Shown: positions 8,538-17,770, counted from the stretch's first letter. The stretch: DNA of 64,000 nt from Heliobacterium mobile (GCF_009720735.1 NZ_WNKU01000001.1:310001-374000), one strand, 5' to 3'. Program-made: numbers and translations. The notes: a model not told the origin generated them from the letters alone.

Positions 8538-9263
8538 ATGAAAAAAGCCAAACCGGGATTACACAAACCACGGGCACTGGCGGAACTGGTTGGAATTGGC
8601 GACGCCAACTTACACCTCTTGGAAACCGCCTTAACGCATCCATCCTTCTTTTATGAAAATCCTTCTGCCCCGCAGGAGCACAACCAACGGCTAGAGTTTT
8701 TGGGCGACGCCGTGTTAGGTCTCATCGTCGGGGAACAACTGTATCAACGATACTCGACCTGGCCTGAGGGAGAGTTGTCTCGTCGGCGGGCTGCCATCGT
8801 CTGTGAAGCCAATCTGGCAGCCGGCGCCCGCCGTCTAAACTTAGGCGTCTGGCTTCGCCTAGGACGTGGTGAAGAGAGCAGCGGAGGCCGTGACAAGCCA
8901 TCCATCTTAGCGGACGCTTTGGAAGCAGTCATCGGCGCGATCTATTTGGCGAGCGGTCTCGATGCAGCCCGTAAGTTCGTCTTGGGACTCTTCGGAACGA
9001 ACATTGAAAACGTACAAAGCGTTTTTACGGGCGATAACAAGACCGCCTTCCAAGAATGGGTCCAGCGCAAAGGGCCTGTCGATATCCGTTACCGGATTCT
9101 TGAGGAATCGGGGCCGGACCATGATAAACGTTTCATCGCAGCGGTCTATGTGAACGGAGCCCAGATCTCTTCCGGTCAAGGCCGGACGAAAAAAGAAGCG
9201 GAACAACAAGCAGCTGGACGGGCCTTGCGCCTGTTGACGGAAGAGAAAGGGATGACACCATGA
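8538..9263 (+). CDS. rnc: Ribonuclease III
   Basis: 241 residues. The RNase III signature NQRLEFLGDAVL lies at about 49-60 (acidic catalytic residues Glu53 and Asp57), with DALEAVIGAIY as the second metal-binding segment. A double-stranded RNA-binding domain follows (about 165-236, ending KKEAEQQAAGRAL). It cuts double-stranded RNA in rRNA precursors and mRNAs. The stop overlaps the start of the radical SAM gene by 4 bp (ATGA). Confidence 0.97.
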   Translation: MKKAKPGLHKPRALAELVGIGDANLHLLETALTHPSFFYENPSAPQEHNQRLEFLGDAVLGLIVGEQLYQRYSTWPEGELSRRRAAIVCEANLAAGARRLNLGVWLRLGRGEESSGGRDKPSILADALEAVIGAIYLASGLDAARKFVLGLFGTNIENVQSVFTGDNKTAFQEWVQRKGPVDIRYRILEESGPDHDKRFIAAVYVNGAQISSGQGRTKKEAEQQAAGRALRLLTEEKGMTP

Positions 9264-10378
9264 TCATCCCTCTTTTTTTACCCCAACAAGGCTGTCCGGA
9301 TCGCTGTATCTACTGCAATCAAGAGGGGTTGACTGGGGCAAAGGGTCTTCCCAGGCCGGACGATATCGATGAAACGATCAACAAATACTTGGAGAGTTAC
9401 AAAGGGGAAGACCCACAGGCTGATCATGAGATTGCCTTCTACGGCGGCAGCTTCACCGGTTTGCCCGATGGGGTCCAAGAAAAACTGCTTTCTCTTGCCC
9501 ATCCTTGGGTCGGTCGAAGGGGGATCAGAGGACTTCGCTTATCCACTCGTCCAGACAGAGTCAACGGGAAGACGGTTGCCCGGTTAAAAGCCTACGGGGT
9601 TGCTACAGTCGAGGTGGGAGCCCAGTCCATGAACACTCAGGTCCTGGAAAACATCGACCGTGGACATGGTCCTGCGGCGACGGTGCAGGCGGTTCAACTC
9701 TTGAAACAAGAAGGCATCAAGGTCGGTCTTCACCTGATGACCGGTCTGCCTGGTGATAGTGAAGCGACGAGTCTATCTTCACTCCTTGAATGCCTTTGGT
9801 TGAAGCCGGATTTTCTGCGCATTCATCCGACCTTGGTACTAAAAGGCAGTCCACTGGAACAGCGGTGGCGCTCTGGTGAATACGCTGTTTGGTCCTTGGG
9901 CAAGACCTTGCGCCTTCTTACCCAGATGGCGCTCTTGTGTGCCCAGCAGGGTGTGCCTGTGATCCGCTGGGGGCTGATGCCGGGCGAATTGTGCGTCAAT
10001 AGTTGCTTAGCGGGACCTTATTCTCCGAGCTTAGGAGAATGGGTCCGCCGCAGCGTGGCTTTTCACTATGTCCTGGCGATGGTCGCGGCCTTTGAGAAAG
10101 AAAGCAGGAATTTTTGTTTAAAGAGCGAAACATTTGACGATGCCATGCAACTGCTGATCCCGCCTCAGGATTTATCTCTCGTTCATGGTCATAAGCGATG
10201 GCTGTTGCGGCATATGTATGGAATTAGCTCCCTTAAAATTTGTCAGGCGATCCCCTCGACAGCCGCAGGTCCGGTTAAACCTGGCTTGCCCTTGCACGGA
10301 AATTGGGCACTAGCGTCGGGGGGGAAATCAATATTCATTTTTACTCAAGAGGAATATATAGCCAATTGGCGAATATAA
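9260..10378 (+). CDS. Radical SAM protein (Elp3-like, rnc-smc intergenic family)
   Basis: 372 residues. The cluster-binding motif is Cys12-x3-Cys16-x2-Cys19 (CPDRCIYC), followed by the glycine-rich SAM-binding segment FYGGSFTGL and a GLPGDS segment. The arrangement recalls the Elp3/coproporphyrinogen-oxidase-like radical SAM families. A gene of this type between rnc and smc is common in Clostridia; its substrate is not known to me. The ATG overlaps the rnc stop, so the two are translationally coupled. The last 29 bases contain a possible sigma-H promoter for spoVS. Confidence 0.85.
   Translation: MIIPLFLPQQGCPDRCIYCNQEGLTGAKGLPRPDDIDETINKYLESYKGEDPQADHEIAFYGGSFTGLPDGVQEKLLSLAHPWVGRRGIRGLRLSTRPDRVNGKTVARLKAYGVATVEVGAQSMNTQVLENIDRGHGPAATVQAVQLLKQEGIKVGLHLMTGLPGDSEATSLSSLLECLWLKPDFLRIHPTLVLKGSPLEQRWRSGEYAVWSLGKTLRLLTQMALLCAQQGVPVIRWGLMPGELCVNSCLAGPYSPSLGEWVRRSVAFHYVLAMVAAFEKESRNFCLKSETFDDAMQLLIPPQDLSLVHGHKRWLLRHMYGISSLKICQAIPSTAAGPVKPGLPLHGNWALASGGKSIFIFTQEEYIANWRI
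10350..10374 (+). promoter_or_regulatory. Candidate sigma-H promoter for spoVS
   Basis: AGGAATA (10350-10356), 13 bp, CGAAT (10370-10374). This fits the sigma-H pattern AGGAnnT / nGAAT known for early sporulation genes, and spoVS is sigma-H dependent in Bacillus. A TATAAT at 10382 has no matching -35 box. Confidence 0.4.
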
Positions 10379-10439
10379 GAATATAATAGGGGAGAAGATC
10401 GCTGGAATCAGCGGTCGGGGAGTATAGGAGGGAACGTAG

Positions 10440-10700
10440 GTGGAAGGACTCAAAGTATCTGCGCAATCCAATCCCAAATCGGTAGCTGGAGCATTAGCCG
10501 CCATCCTCCGAGAAAAAGGCCGAGCCGAGATTCAAGCGGTAGGCGCCGGGGCGGTTAATCAGGCCATTAAAGCGATTGCAATCGCTCGTGGGTTTGTCGC
10601 CCCGAATGGCATCAACCTCATCACCATTCCCGCCTTTGTGGAGATAGCCATCGATGGGGAAGAAAGAACTGCGATTAAGTTCATCGTGGAACCGCGGTAA
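10440..10700 (+). CDS. spoVS: Stage V sporulation protein S
   Basis: 86 residues, matching the family's small size, with the conserved core SVAGALAAILREKG and QAVGAGAVNQAIKAIAIARGF. SpoVS is an Alba-like small protein that affects spore coat and cortex assembly and septation in Bacillus. The GTG start is preceded by ATAGGAGGGA. It stands alone between the radical SAM gene and smc with its own terminator. Its presence indicates an endospore former. Confidence 0.96.
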   Translation: MEGLKVSAQSNPKSVAGALAAILREKGRAEIQAVGAGAVNQAIKAIAIARGFVAPNGINLITIPAFVEIAIDGEERTAIKFIVEPR

Positions 10701-10714
10701 GTCACCCAAGCCAG

Positions 10715-10751
10715 GAAAAAACGCTGCCCGAAACCGGGCAGTTTTTTCTTT
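10715..10751 (+). terminator. Intrinsic terminator after spoVS
   Basis: AAAAAACG, then CTGCCCG (10724-10730), loop AAAC, CGGGCAG (10735-10741), then TTTTTTCTTTT. A 7-bp GC stem with A- and T-rich flanks, so it may work in both directions. Confidence 0.9.
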
Positions 10752-10764
10752 TCCCCACCGTTGC

Positions 10765-10793
10765 TTGTTCGCCAATTTCGCCTATGCTACAAT
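10765..10793 (+). promoter_or_regulatory. Promoter of smc
   Basis: TTGTTC (10765-10770), 17 bp, TACAAT (10788-10793) with an extended -10 TG at 10785-10786. The predicted start near 10800 lies about 23 bp before the smc start codon. Confidence 0.65.
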
Positions 10794-10822
10794 GAAGAGG
10801 AATTTTTCGGGAGGAATTGGGA

Positions 10823-13800
10823 TTGGCCCTTAAGCGAATTGAGATAAACGGTTTTAAATCTTTTGCCGATAAAACAGACATCGTCCTCTCTCCAGGACTG
10901 ACCGTTGTCGTAGGACCTAACGGATCGGGCAAGTCCAACGTGGCTGATGCCATTCGCTGGGTTCTCGGAGAACAGAGCCCTCGTTCCTTGCGGGGCGCTA
11001 AGATGGAGGATGTCATCTTCGCCGGGTCTGATCGCCGCAAGCCCGTGGGCATGGCAGAAGTATCGATCACCCTGAATAACGAAAAAGGCCTGCTGCCTGT
11101 CGATTTTCGGGAAGTGACGGTAACGCGCCGCGTCTTTCGTTCCGGCGACAGCGATTATCTCCTTAACCGCAGCCCTTGCCGGCTCAAAGACCTGCAAGAA
11201 CTGTTTGCAGATACCGGTTTGGGACGAGAAGGGATCTCGATCATCGGCCAGGGAAAGGTCGATGAGGTGCTTTCCTCTCGACCGGAAGAACGGCGGGCCA
11301 TCATTGAAGAAGCTGCCGGCATTGTCCGCTATCGGAACCGCAAGCGTGAGGCGGCGAAAAAACTGGAAGAGACCCAACAGCACATCACCCGCTTAGATGA
11401 TATCATCGGTGAACTGGAACAGCAGCTCGATTCCATTCGAGAACAAGCGGAAAAAGCCCGTCGCTATAAATCGATTGATACAGAACTGAAACAGTTGGAA
11501 CTCGGGCTGCTCGTCTTGGATTTTGCAGAAATCACTGAAAAGACATCGACGACCCGCCTAGAGTTAGAAAAACTCACCACCAGCCTGTGGGAGAAAGAAG
11601 CTCAACTGGCGACGGTCGAAGGGGTGGAAGCTGCGGCGGCATTGAAAACCCGTCAAGCTGAAGAAGCTCTGACAGCGGCCCGCCAAAAAGCTCATCTGCA
11701 TTCGGAACGGGTGCTTTCCGTTCAGGGGCAACTGAACGTCCTTCGGGAGCGCCTCAAAGGTCTGCAAAACCAATTGCAGATCGTCACCAAAGAGATGGCT
11801 CTTTCGGCATCGGCCTTGGAAGATATGGGGCGCCGCCAAGAGGAACAGACGTTGCGGAGAGAACATGTTCTCGCTGAACTCGAATCGGTTCGCCGTGAGG
11901 TAGAAGAACGGCTGAGCAAGGGAAAGGCCTCGCGAGAAGAGGTCACTGCGTCAGAAGCAGAAATTCAGCAAATGCGCCAGCAGATGTTTTCCCTTGCACA
12001 GCAACTGACGACACTGCGAGCCCAACTGCATGAAGTGGAGATCAACCACACGCGGATTGAAACCCAAGCCCACCGCCTCGACGATGAGGTTTCCCGTACC
12101 GATTCCCGAACCCGTGAGTTGATAGAGGGAATCGCAAACTGCCGCACCAAGGCCGCTGAAGCCCAGGGCTTATGGGAAAGGGTCCGCCAAGAATTGACCT
12201 CTTCCGAAGAAGAAAAGTCGCAACTGCAAGGCCAGCAAAACGAGTTGGAACACCGGCTGACCCAGACGATGCGCCGTTGGCAGGAGGTGTCGGCCCGCCA
12301 CAAAGCGCTGGATTCGATGGATAAAAACCATGAAGGGTTCGCTTTGGGCGTTCGGGAGATCCTCTCCCAGCTGAAGGCGGGCAATGGGCAGATGAAGGGT
12401 ATTCATGGGGTCTTCAGCGATCTCATCCAGGTCCCCTCTGGTTTGGAAGTGGCTCTCGAAGTCACCCTCGGCGGCGCGATGCAGAACATCGTCGCCGAAG
12501 ATGATGATGCCGCCCGTCGTGGGATCGAGCATCTCAAAGCTTGCCGCAAAGGGCGGGCGACCTTTCTCCCCTTGCGAAGCCTTCAAGTCTATGGGGGACC
12601 CGGTCGGGATGTGTTGAATATGGCCGGTGTCATCGGTTGTGCCGCCGATCTTGTCCAATGCGATTCAGCCTACATGCCAGCAGTCCGCTTTCTGTTAGGG
12701 CGCACCTTGGTGATGGAAGACTTGCCGGGGGCCTTGCGTTTAGCGAAGCAAACGCGCTATCACTGGCGCATCGTCACCTTGGAAGGAGAGATACTTCAGC
12801 CAGGGGGAAGTGTCACCGGCGGCAGTCTCAACCAGAAAGGCGGCGGCCAGACTTTTTTGCGCCGTCGCGAGATGGCCATGCTCGATGAGGAAGAAAAGAG
12901 CCTCGGTACGGCCATCAGCAGCTTTAAGCAACAACGAGAAGAATTGGCTGAACAGATCAGCCGATTATCCACGCAGATACAGGAATTAAACCGGCGAATA
13001 CTCACAGTCGAAGCGGAAAAGAACAGTCTCGAGACGGAAGCAGTTCGCCTGCAGCGGGCTGTAGAGCAAGACAAGGGGCTGGTGGAAAAACACCGGCATG
13101 AACAGAAGCGGCTCCAGGAAGAGTTAGCCAAAATAGTTGGACAAAAAGAACTGCTGCAGGAAAAGCTCAACATCGCTGAAGCAGAGAATCAACAACTGGA
13201 ATCGACGGTAAATCAGAAACAAGAGGCCCTTTCCCAACTCCGTATCGTCGGAGAAAAGGATCGGGAAGAACTGAATCGCTGGCAGATGACTGGTGCACGA
13301 TTGGAAGAAGAACTGAAAGGCCTCGATCAAGCGATCGTCTCTATAGAGGAAGAAACCCGCAGAATCGAGCGGGAAGCGAAAGAAAAAGAGAAACGCTCTT
13401 TTAGCACCTCTGAAGAGATTTCCGCCTGTCAAAGGGAAATCACTGAATTAGAGCGAGATTTGGCCCATCGCATGGTCGAAGAAGCAGAAGTGCAACAGGA
13501 AGTCTCTCTCTGCCGGCAGCAGCAGGAAGAGAGAGCCAGTGAACTTCAGAACAAGATGGAAGAGCGTAAGCATTTGACTGGTGAGCTCACTCCGCTTCGC
13601 GAAAAGGTTCACCAGTTGGAAGTTCAACTGGCCCGGCTCGAAGCGGAAGCGAACACGATCACCCAGCGCCTGGCTGAACAATGGGAATTGACACCGGAAC
13701 AGGCTACGGAAAAAGGAATCGCTCCTCAAGATCGCCGGGCATCGCAAAAAGAGATGAATCAATATAAAAATCTCCTTAGAGAGATGGGGGCCGTCAACCT

Positions 13801-14392
13801 TTTGGCGATCGAGGAAGAACAACGGCTGGAGGAGCGGCTATCCTTCCTACAGCACCAGTTCGAAGATCTGCAAACCGCCAAAGGGACTCTCGAACAAGTG
13901 ATTCGGGAAATGGAAGAGATTATGATCCGCCGGTTTGGACAAGCTTTCGCCGAGATCAACAGCAAATTCCGGCAGGTATTTACGGATCTCTTCCGCGGTG
14001 GATCGGCTGAATTGGTGTTGAGCGATCCGACCGACCTGCTGACGACGGGCGTAGACATCTTGGCCCAACCGCCTGGGAAGAAATTGGTGAACTTGTCCCT
14101 CTTGTCTGGCGGAGAGCGGGCATTGACGGCCATCGCCCTGCTCTTTTCCTTGCTGCAGGTGCGGCCAAGCCCCTTTTGTGTGCTTGATGAGATCGAAGCC
14201 GCTCTCGACGAAGCGAATGTGGCTCGCTTTGCCCGGTACTTACGCAGTCTGACAGAACAAAGCCAATTCATCGTTATATCGCACCGGAAGGGAACGATGG
14301 AGAGCGCCGATTATCTCTACGGAGTGACCATGGAAGAGGCCGGTGTTTCCAAGCTGATCTCGGTGCGGATGACGGAGTCGGCGGCCATGTAG
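10823..14392 (+). CDS. smc: Chromosome segregation protein SMC
   Basis: 1189 residues, the usual SMC length. Walker A GPNGSGKS is at 31-38 after the classic start LKRIEINGFKSFADKT. Two long coiled coils flank a hinge near residues 510-640 (GVFSDLIQVPSGLEVALEV). The C-terminal ABC signature LSGGERALTAIALLF is near 1094, with Walker B CVLDEIEAALDEANV. It compacts and segregates chromosomes with ScpA/ScpB. The TTG at 10823 is preferred because GGGAGG lies 8 bp upstream. The in-frame TTG at 10817 is too close to it. A structured repeat element follows the gene. Confidence 0.97.
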   Translation: MALKRIEINGFKSFADKTDIVLSPGLTVVVGPNGSGKSNVADAIRWVLGEQSPRSLRGAKMEDVIFAGSDRRKPVGMAEVSITLNNEKGLLPVDFREVTVTRRVFRSGDSDYLLNRSPCRLKDLQELFADTGLGREGISIIGQGKVDEVLSSRPEERRAIIEEAAGIVRYRNRKREAAKKLEETQQHITRLDDIIGELEQQLDSIREQAEKARRYKSIDTELKQLELGLLVLDFAEITEKTSTTRLELEKLTTSLWEKEAQLATVEGVEAAAALKTRQAEEALTAARQKAHLHSERVLSVQGQLNVLRERLKGLQNQLQIVTKEMALSASALEDMGRRQEEQTLRREHVLAELESVRREVEERLSKGKASREEVTASEAEIQQMRQQMFSLAQQLTTLRAQLHEVEINHTRIETQAHRLDDEVSRTDSRTRELIEGIANCRTKAAEAQGLWERVRQELTSSEEEKSQLQGQQNELEHRLTQTMRRWQEVSARHKALDSMDKNHEGFALGVREILSQLKAGNGQMKGIHGVFSDLIQVPSGLEVALEVTLGGAMQNIVAEDDDAARRGIEHLKACRKGRATFLPLRSLQVYGGPGRDVLNMAGVIGCAADLVQCDSAYMPAVRFLLGRTLVMEDLPGALRLAKQTRYHWRIVTLEGEILQPGGSVTGGSLNQKGGGQTFLRRREMAMLDEEEKSLGTAISSFKQQREELAEQISRLSTQIQELNRRILTVEAEKNSLETEAVRLQRAVEQDKGLVEKHRHEQKRLQEELAKIVGQKELLQEKLNIAEAENQQLESTVNQKQEALSQLRIVGEKDREELNRWQMTGARLEEELKGLDQAIVSIEEETRRIEREAKEKEKRSFSTSEEISACQREITELERDLAHRMVEEAEVQQEVSLCRQQQEERASELQNKMEERKHLTGELTPLREKVHQLEVQLARLEAEANTITQRLAEQWELTPEQATEKGIAPQDRRASQKEMNQYKNLLREMGAVNLLAIEEEQRLEERLSFLQHQFEDLQTAKGTLEQVIREMEEIMIRRFGQAFAEINSKFRQVFTDLFRGGSAELVLSDPTDLLTTGVDILAQPPGKKLVNLSLLSGGERALTAIALLFSLLQVRPSPFCVLDEIEAALDEANVARFARYLRSLTEQSQFIVISHRKGTMESADYLYGVTMEEAGVSKLISVRMTESAAM

Positions 14393-14426
14393 CTTAAAAA
14401 TCTACCTGTTGAAGGTATACTGTGGT

Positions 14427-14610
14427 AAATCGGGGTGTAATAACTCCGCTCGCTAAGGGCTCCGTGGCTGTTCGCTCGGTTGCTACGCGGGTGCGCCAAA
14501 CCTCTGGGTTATTCTGCATGTGAACCGTGGCGCACTTTTCCGCTCGCAACTATCGCTCACGACGCCACTTCGCCCAAAACGCTCACTCCATCATTACACC
14601 CCAGATTTTT
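14427..14610. repeat. Structured intergenic repeat, copy 1
   Basis: This 184-bp element is matched by the copy at 23815-24000. Its ends form a perfect 10-bp stem, GGGGTGTAAT (14432-14441) with ATTACACCCC (14593-14602). An inner stem GTGCGCCA (14491-14498) / TGGCGCAC (14528-14535) closes a loop with the conserved core CTGGGTTRTTCTGCATGTGA. A middle stem GTGGC/GCCAC is also possible. Stem positions that differ between copies change on both sides. The 3' end is followed by ATTTTT, so it may also terminate smc transcripts. No open frame of note is seen. Confidence 0.85.
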
Positions 14611-14637
14611 CCTTCAGTTCAATAGTCCTTTGATTAC

Positions 14638-14666
14638 ATTGTGGTAAATCGGGGTGCAATGATGCC
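14638..14666. repeat. Solo left end of the structured repeat
   Basis: ATTGTGGTAAATCGGGGTGC and the next nine bases repeat the left end of both full copies, including their upstream TGTGGTA. No right arm follows. It looks like a remnant of a third copy, 28 bp beyond copy 1. Confidence 0.7.
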
Positions 14667-14708
14667 TTTTCGCTTAGTTGTGAATTACTAATTTTCGGGG
14701 GTGGTACG

Positions 14709-15629
14709 TTGACTGGCTTTTTTAATCGACTCAAGGAAGGTTTGACACGGACCCGTCAAAATCTCGTCGACAAAGTGGAAGCGCTGGTGACGGGGCGGAC
14801 GAAGATCGATGACGATCTTTATGACGAACTGGAAGAAGCGTTGATCAGTGCCGATGTGGGAGCCGAAACGTCTATTGAACTGGTAGAACGGCTGCGCCGC
14901 AAGGTGAAAGAACAAAAAATCAGCGATCCTTCGTTGCTGCAAGGTCTTTTGCAGGAAGAGATCGCCGCCATATTGGGTGGGGAAGCTATCCCAGTAAACT
15001 TAGGTAATCAACCGACGGTGATCCTGATCGTCGGCGTCAACGGCGTCGGCAAGACGACCACCATTGCCAAGCTGGCGCACCGGTGGAAGCAGGAAGGTCG
15101 TAAAGTGCTCCTCGCCGCCGGAGATACCTTCCGGGCTGCGGCGATCGATCAGTTGGAGATCTGGGGGCAACGGGTCGGTGTGGAAGTGATCCGCCACCAA
15201 GAAGGTGCCGATCCGAGCGCTGTCGCCTTTGATGCCGTTCAAGCGGCCAAAAGCCGGGAGAGCGATGTGTTGATCATTGACACGGCAGGACGGCTCCATA
15301 ACAAGTCCCATTTGATGAACGAATTGAGCAAAATCAACCGGGTCTTGGGTCGGGCTATGCCGGGAGCGCCTCACGAAACCCTGCTCGTTTTAGACGCCAC
15401 GACTGGCCAAAATGCGCTCAGTCAGGCTCGTATCTTCGGGGAAGCTGTGGGCTTGACCGGTCTGGTCTTAACCAAGTTGGATGGAACGGCGAAAGGCGGT
15501 GTCATCTTGGCCATCCATTCAGAACTGCAGACACCAGTCAAGTTCATCGGGATCGGCGAGAAAATGGAAGACCTGCGCGATTTTGATCCCGGCGAATTTG
15601 CGAAAGCCTTGTTCGGTAAAGAGGAATAA
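14709..15629 (+). CDS. ftsY: Signal recognition particle receptor FtsY
   Basis: 306 residues, a short FtsY without a long acidic A domain. The N domain is about 1-95. The G domain has GVNGVGKTTTIAKLA (about 109-123), the DTAGR motif and TKLDGTAKGG. It docks the SRP-ribosome complex to the membrane and hydrolyses GTP together with Ffh, encoded at 19688 in this window. The TTG start has GGGGGTGG upstream. The gene lies next to smc, as is common in Firmicutes. Confidence 0.96.
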   Translation: MTGFFNRLKEGLTRTRQNLVDKVEALVTGRTKIDDDLYDELEEALISADVGAETSIELVERLRRKVKEQKISDPSLLQGLLQEEIAAILGGEAIPVNLGNQPTVILIVGVNGVGKTTTIAKLAHRWKQEGRKVLLAAGDTFRAAAIDQLEIWGQRVGVEVIRHQEGADPSAVAFDAVQAAKSRESDVLIIDTAGRLHNKSHLMNELSKINRVLGRAMPGAPHETLLVLDATTGQNALSQARIFGEAVGLTGLVLTKLDGTAKGGVILAIHSELQTPVKFIGIGEKMEDLRDFDPGEFAKALFGKEE

Positions 15630-15673
15630 AGGAATACTAATAGTATTGCTACAATAAAAAGGAGGAGTTACTC

Positions 15674-15874
15674 ATGCCTATCGTCAACATCACCATGCTG
15701 GAAGGCCGCACAGAAGAACAAAAACGGAACATGGTCAAAGCAGTCACCGAAGCTATTGTCGAAACCAGTGGAGCTCGTCCTGAGAATGTAACCATCACCA
15801 TTGTCGATGTTCCGCCGACGAACGTAGCGACCGGCGGTGTGCTCAACAGCGATAAGAGGAGGAATCCTGCTTGA
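15674..15874 (+). CDS. 4-oxalocrotonate tautomerase family protein
   Basis: 66 residues, typical of the small 4-OT family. Pro2 follows the initiator Met (MPIVNITMLEGRTEEQK), and Pro1 of the mature protein is the catalytic base in this family. The family catalyses keto-enol tautomerisation; the substrate here is not known. The ATG has AAAGGAGGAG upstream. It overlaps the mtnP start by 4 bp, so it is translationally linked to methylthioadenosine salvage, which hints at a role in handling a keto-enol intermediate of that pathway. Confidence 0.9.
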   Translation: MPIVNITMLEGRTEEQKRNMVKAVTEAIVETSGARPENVTITIVDVPPTNVATGGVLNSDKRRNPA

Positions 15875-16674
15875 ATTTGAATGTGCCCATCGCCATCATC
15901 GGTGGAACCGGCGTCTATGATCCGTCCATGCTGGCGGAACCGCGCCAGGTAAATGTGCAGACCCCTTATGGAAACGTGTCTTTACGGCTCGGCAAATACG
16001 CCGGTAAAGATGTGGCTTTTCTGAACCGCCATGAGGAGGGCCATTCGGTTCCTCCTCATCTCGTCAATTACCGCGCCAACATTCTCGCCTTAAAACGAAT
16101 CGGTGTCCGCCAGATCATCGCCACCGCTGCCGTCGGATCTTTAAATGAAAACATGGGTCCGAACCAACTAGTGATCATCGACCAGTTTTTAGACTTTACG
16201 AAAGTCCGGCCGAGCACCTTTTTTGACGGCGGTCAAAACGGCGTGATCCACACCGATTTGACCTATCCTTATTGCCCTCGCTTACGGAAGGTCTTGTTAC
16301 AGGCGGCTGCCGATAAGAACCTGAACGCCCACGACGGCGGTGTCTATGTCTGCACGGAAGGTCCCCGCTTTGAGACGCCGGCGGAAATTCGCATGTACAA
16401 GCAACTCGGTGGCGACCTCGTCGGCATGACCAGCGTTCCTGAAGCCGTCTTGGCCCGGGAAGCGGAGATGTGTTACGCCACCGTCTGCATGGTCACCAAC
16501 TTTGGTGCCGGTATCTCGCCGGAGGTCTTGACCCATATGGAAGTGCTCGATGCTATGAAAGCAAACATTGAAAACATCAAGATTCTCGCCATGCGGACGA
16601 TTGAACTGATGGATTCGCAGGCAGGCTGTGATTGCCAAGAGGCGCTGAAGGAATTTGGCGGCTTTAAGCTCTAA
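15871..16674 (+). CDS. mtnP: S-methyl-5'-thioadenosine phosphorylase
   Basis: 267 residues, purine nucleoside phosphorylase family 2. It has the phosphate-binding IGGTGVYD start, LNRHEEGH, and MTSVPEAVLAREAEMCYA near the C-terminus. It splits 5'-methylthioadenosine with phosphate into adenine and 5-methylthioribose-1-phosphate. The TTG start has AGAGGAGG 8 bp upstream and overlaps the tautomerase stop. mtnA follows 43 bp later. Assignment to MTA rather than inosine or guanosine rests on context with mtnA. Confidence 0.9.
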   Translation: MNLNVPIAIIGGTGVYDPSMLAEPRQVNVQTPYGNVSLRLGKYAGKDVAFLNRHEEGHSVPPHLVNYRANILALKRIGVRQIIATAAVGSLNENMGPNQLVIIDQFLDFTKVRPSTFFDGGQNGVIHTDLTYPYCPRLRKVLLQAAADKNLNAHDGGVYVCTEGPRFETPAEIRMYKQLGGDLVGMTSVPEAVLAREAEMCYATVCMVTNFGAGISPEVLTHMEVLDAMKANIENIKILAMRTIELMDSQAGCDCQEALKEFGGFKL

Positions 16675-16717
16675 AAAGATATAAAGCATAAGTCTTTTGA
16701 CCGGAAAGGGGACCGAC

Positions 16718-17755
16718 GTGGATACTTTACGCTGGCAAGAAGATCACCTTTTGCTCTTAGATCAGACCAAACTACCCCTCGTAGAAGAATATATTGAATG
16801 CTGGGACCACCACGTTCTCGGAGAGGCCATCAAAAAACTGCGTGTGCGAGGAGCCCCAGCCATTGGGGCTGCTGCTGCCTTTGGTGTTGCCTTGGCCGCC
16901 TTAAACTATCAGGGGGAAGACCCGCAGGAATTGGAGGCCGAGATCAAGCAGGCTGTAGACGACCTGGCTAAAACCCGGCCGACGGCCGTCAACTTGTTTT
17001 GGGCCTTAAAACGAATGCAAGCTAAAGCGGAAGCTCATCGTGGGGCGACCGTTGAAGATTTAAAACATATCCTTCTAGAGGAAGCGAAAACGATTTCCGA
17101 AGAAGACCGGGCGATGAACGAGCGTATGGGGCAGTTCGGGGTAGAACTCATTCCCGAAGGCGCTGGAATCCTGACTCACTGCAACGCCGGCGCCTTAGCC
17201 ACCGCCGGATTCGGCACCGCCTTAGGCGTCATCCGGGCGGCCCATCATGCGGGAAAGGAAGTCAGCGTCTTCGCTGACGAGACCCGGCCTTTGCTGCAAG
17301 GAGCCCGTCTGACCGCATGGGAATTGATGCAAGACGGGATTCCGGTCACCTTGATCACCGACTCCATGGCGGCCTACGTGATGAAACAGAACCTGGTCGA
17401 CCTGGTCATCGTCGGTGCTGACCGCATCACCGCCAACGGAGATGTGGCCAATAAGATCGGAACGTACGGGGTGGCCTTAGCGGCGAAAGCCCACGGCATT
17501 CCCTTTTATGTGGCGGCACCTGTCTCGACCTTCGACTTGTCTCTAAAGACCGGTGCAGAGATTCCCATTGAAGAACGGGATCCCGAAGAAGTGAGAGGCT
17601 TTGGCGACGCTGTAACGGCGCCTCCCGGTGTACACGTCTATAACCCGGCCTTTGATGTGACACCGGCAGAACTGGTTACCGCCTTCATCACCGATAGGGG
17701 AATTTTCCGCCCCCCTTACGGCGAGACCTTACAAGGGCTTTTAAAAGAAGAATAA
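16718..17755 (+). CDS. mtnA: Methylthioribose-1-phosphate isomerase
   Basis: 345 residues, eIF2B-alpha/MtnA fold. Family motifs include VRGAPAIGAAAAFG, the catalytic Cys in ILTHCNAGALAT and the Asp in GADRITANGDVANKIGT. It isomerises methylthioribose-1-phosphate to methylthioribulose-1-phosphate. The GTG at 16718 is chosen because AAAGGGGA lies just upstream. The in-frame TTG at 16697 would place that ribosome site inside the gene. It acts directly after MtnP. Confidence 0.95.
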   Translation: MDTLRWQEDHLLLLDQTKLPLVEEYIECWDHHVLGEAIKKLRVRGAPAIGAAAAFGVALAALNYQGEDPQELEAEIKQAVDDLAKTRPTAVNLFWALKRMQAKAEAHRGATVEDLKHILLEEAKTISEEDRAMNERMGQFGVELIPEGAGILTHCNAGALATAGFGTALGVIRAAHHAGKEVSVFADETRPLLQGARLTAWELMQDGIPVTLITDSMAAYVMKQNLVDLVIVGADRITANGDVANKIGTYGVALAAKAHGIPFYVAAPVSTFDLSLKTGAEIPIEERDPEEVRGFGDAVTAPPGVHVYNPAFDVTPAELVTAFITDRGIFRPPYGETLQGLLKEE

Positions 17756-17770
17756 GAGAAGAGGGTTCTT

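Noticed and set aside
10787-11383. 198-codon - strand frame inside smc
   Set aside because: The + strand is SMC with all motifs; the antisense frame only mirrors its codon bias.
12170-12658. 162-codon - strand frame inside smc
   Set aside because: Antisense shadow of the hinge region; no ribosome site or motif.
15633-15655. AATACTAATAGTATT inverted repeat and TACAAT before the tautomerase gene
   Set aside because: A -35 box is missing at 15627-15632 and the arms are only 6 bp; too weak to call a promoter with operator.
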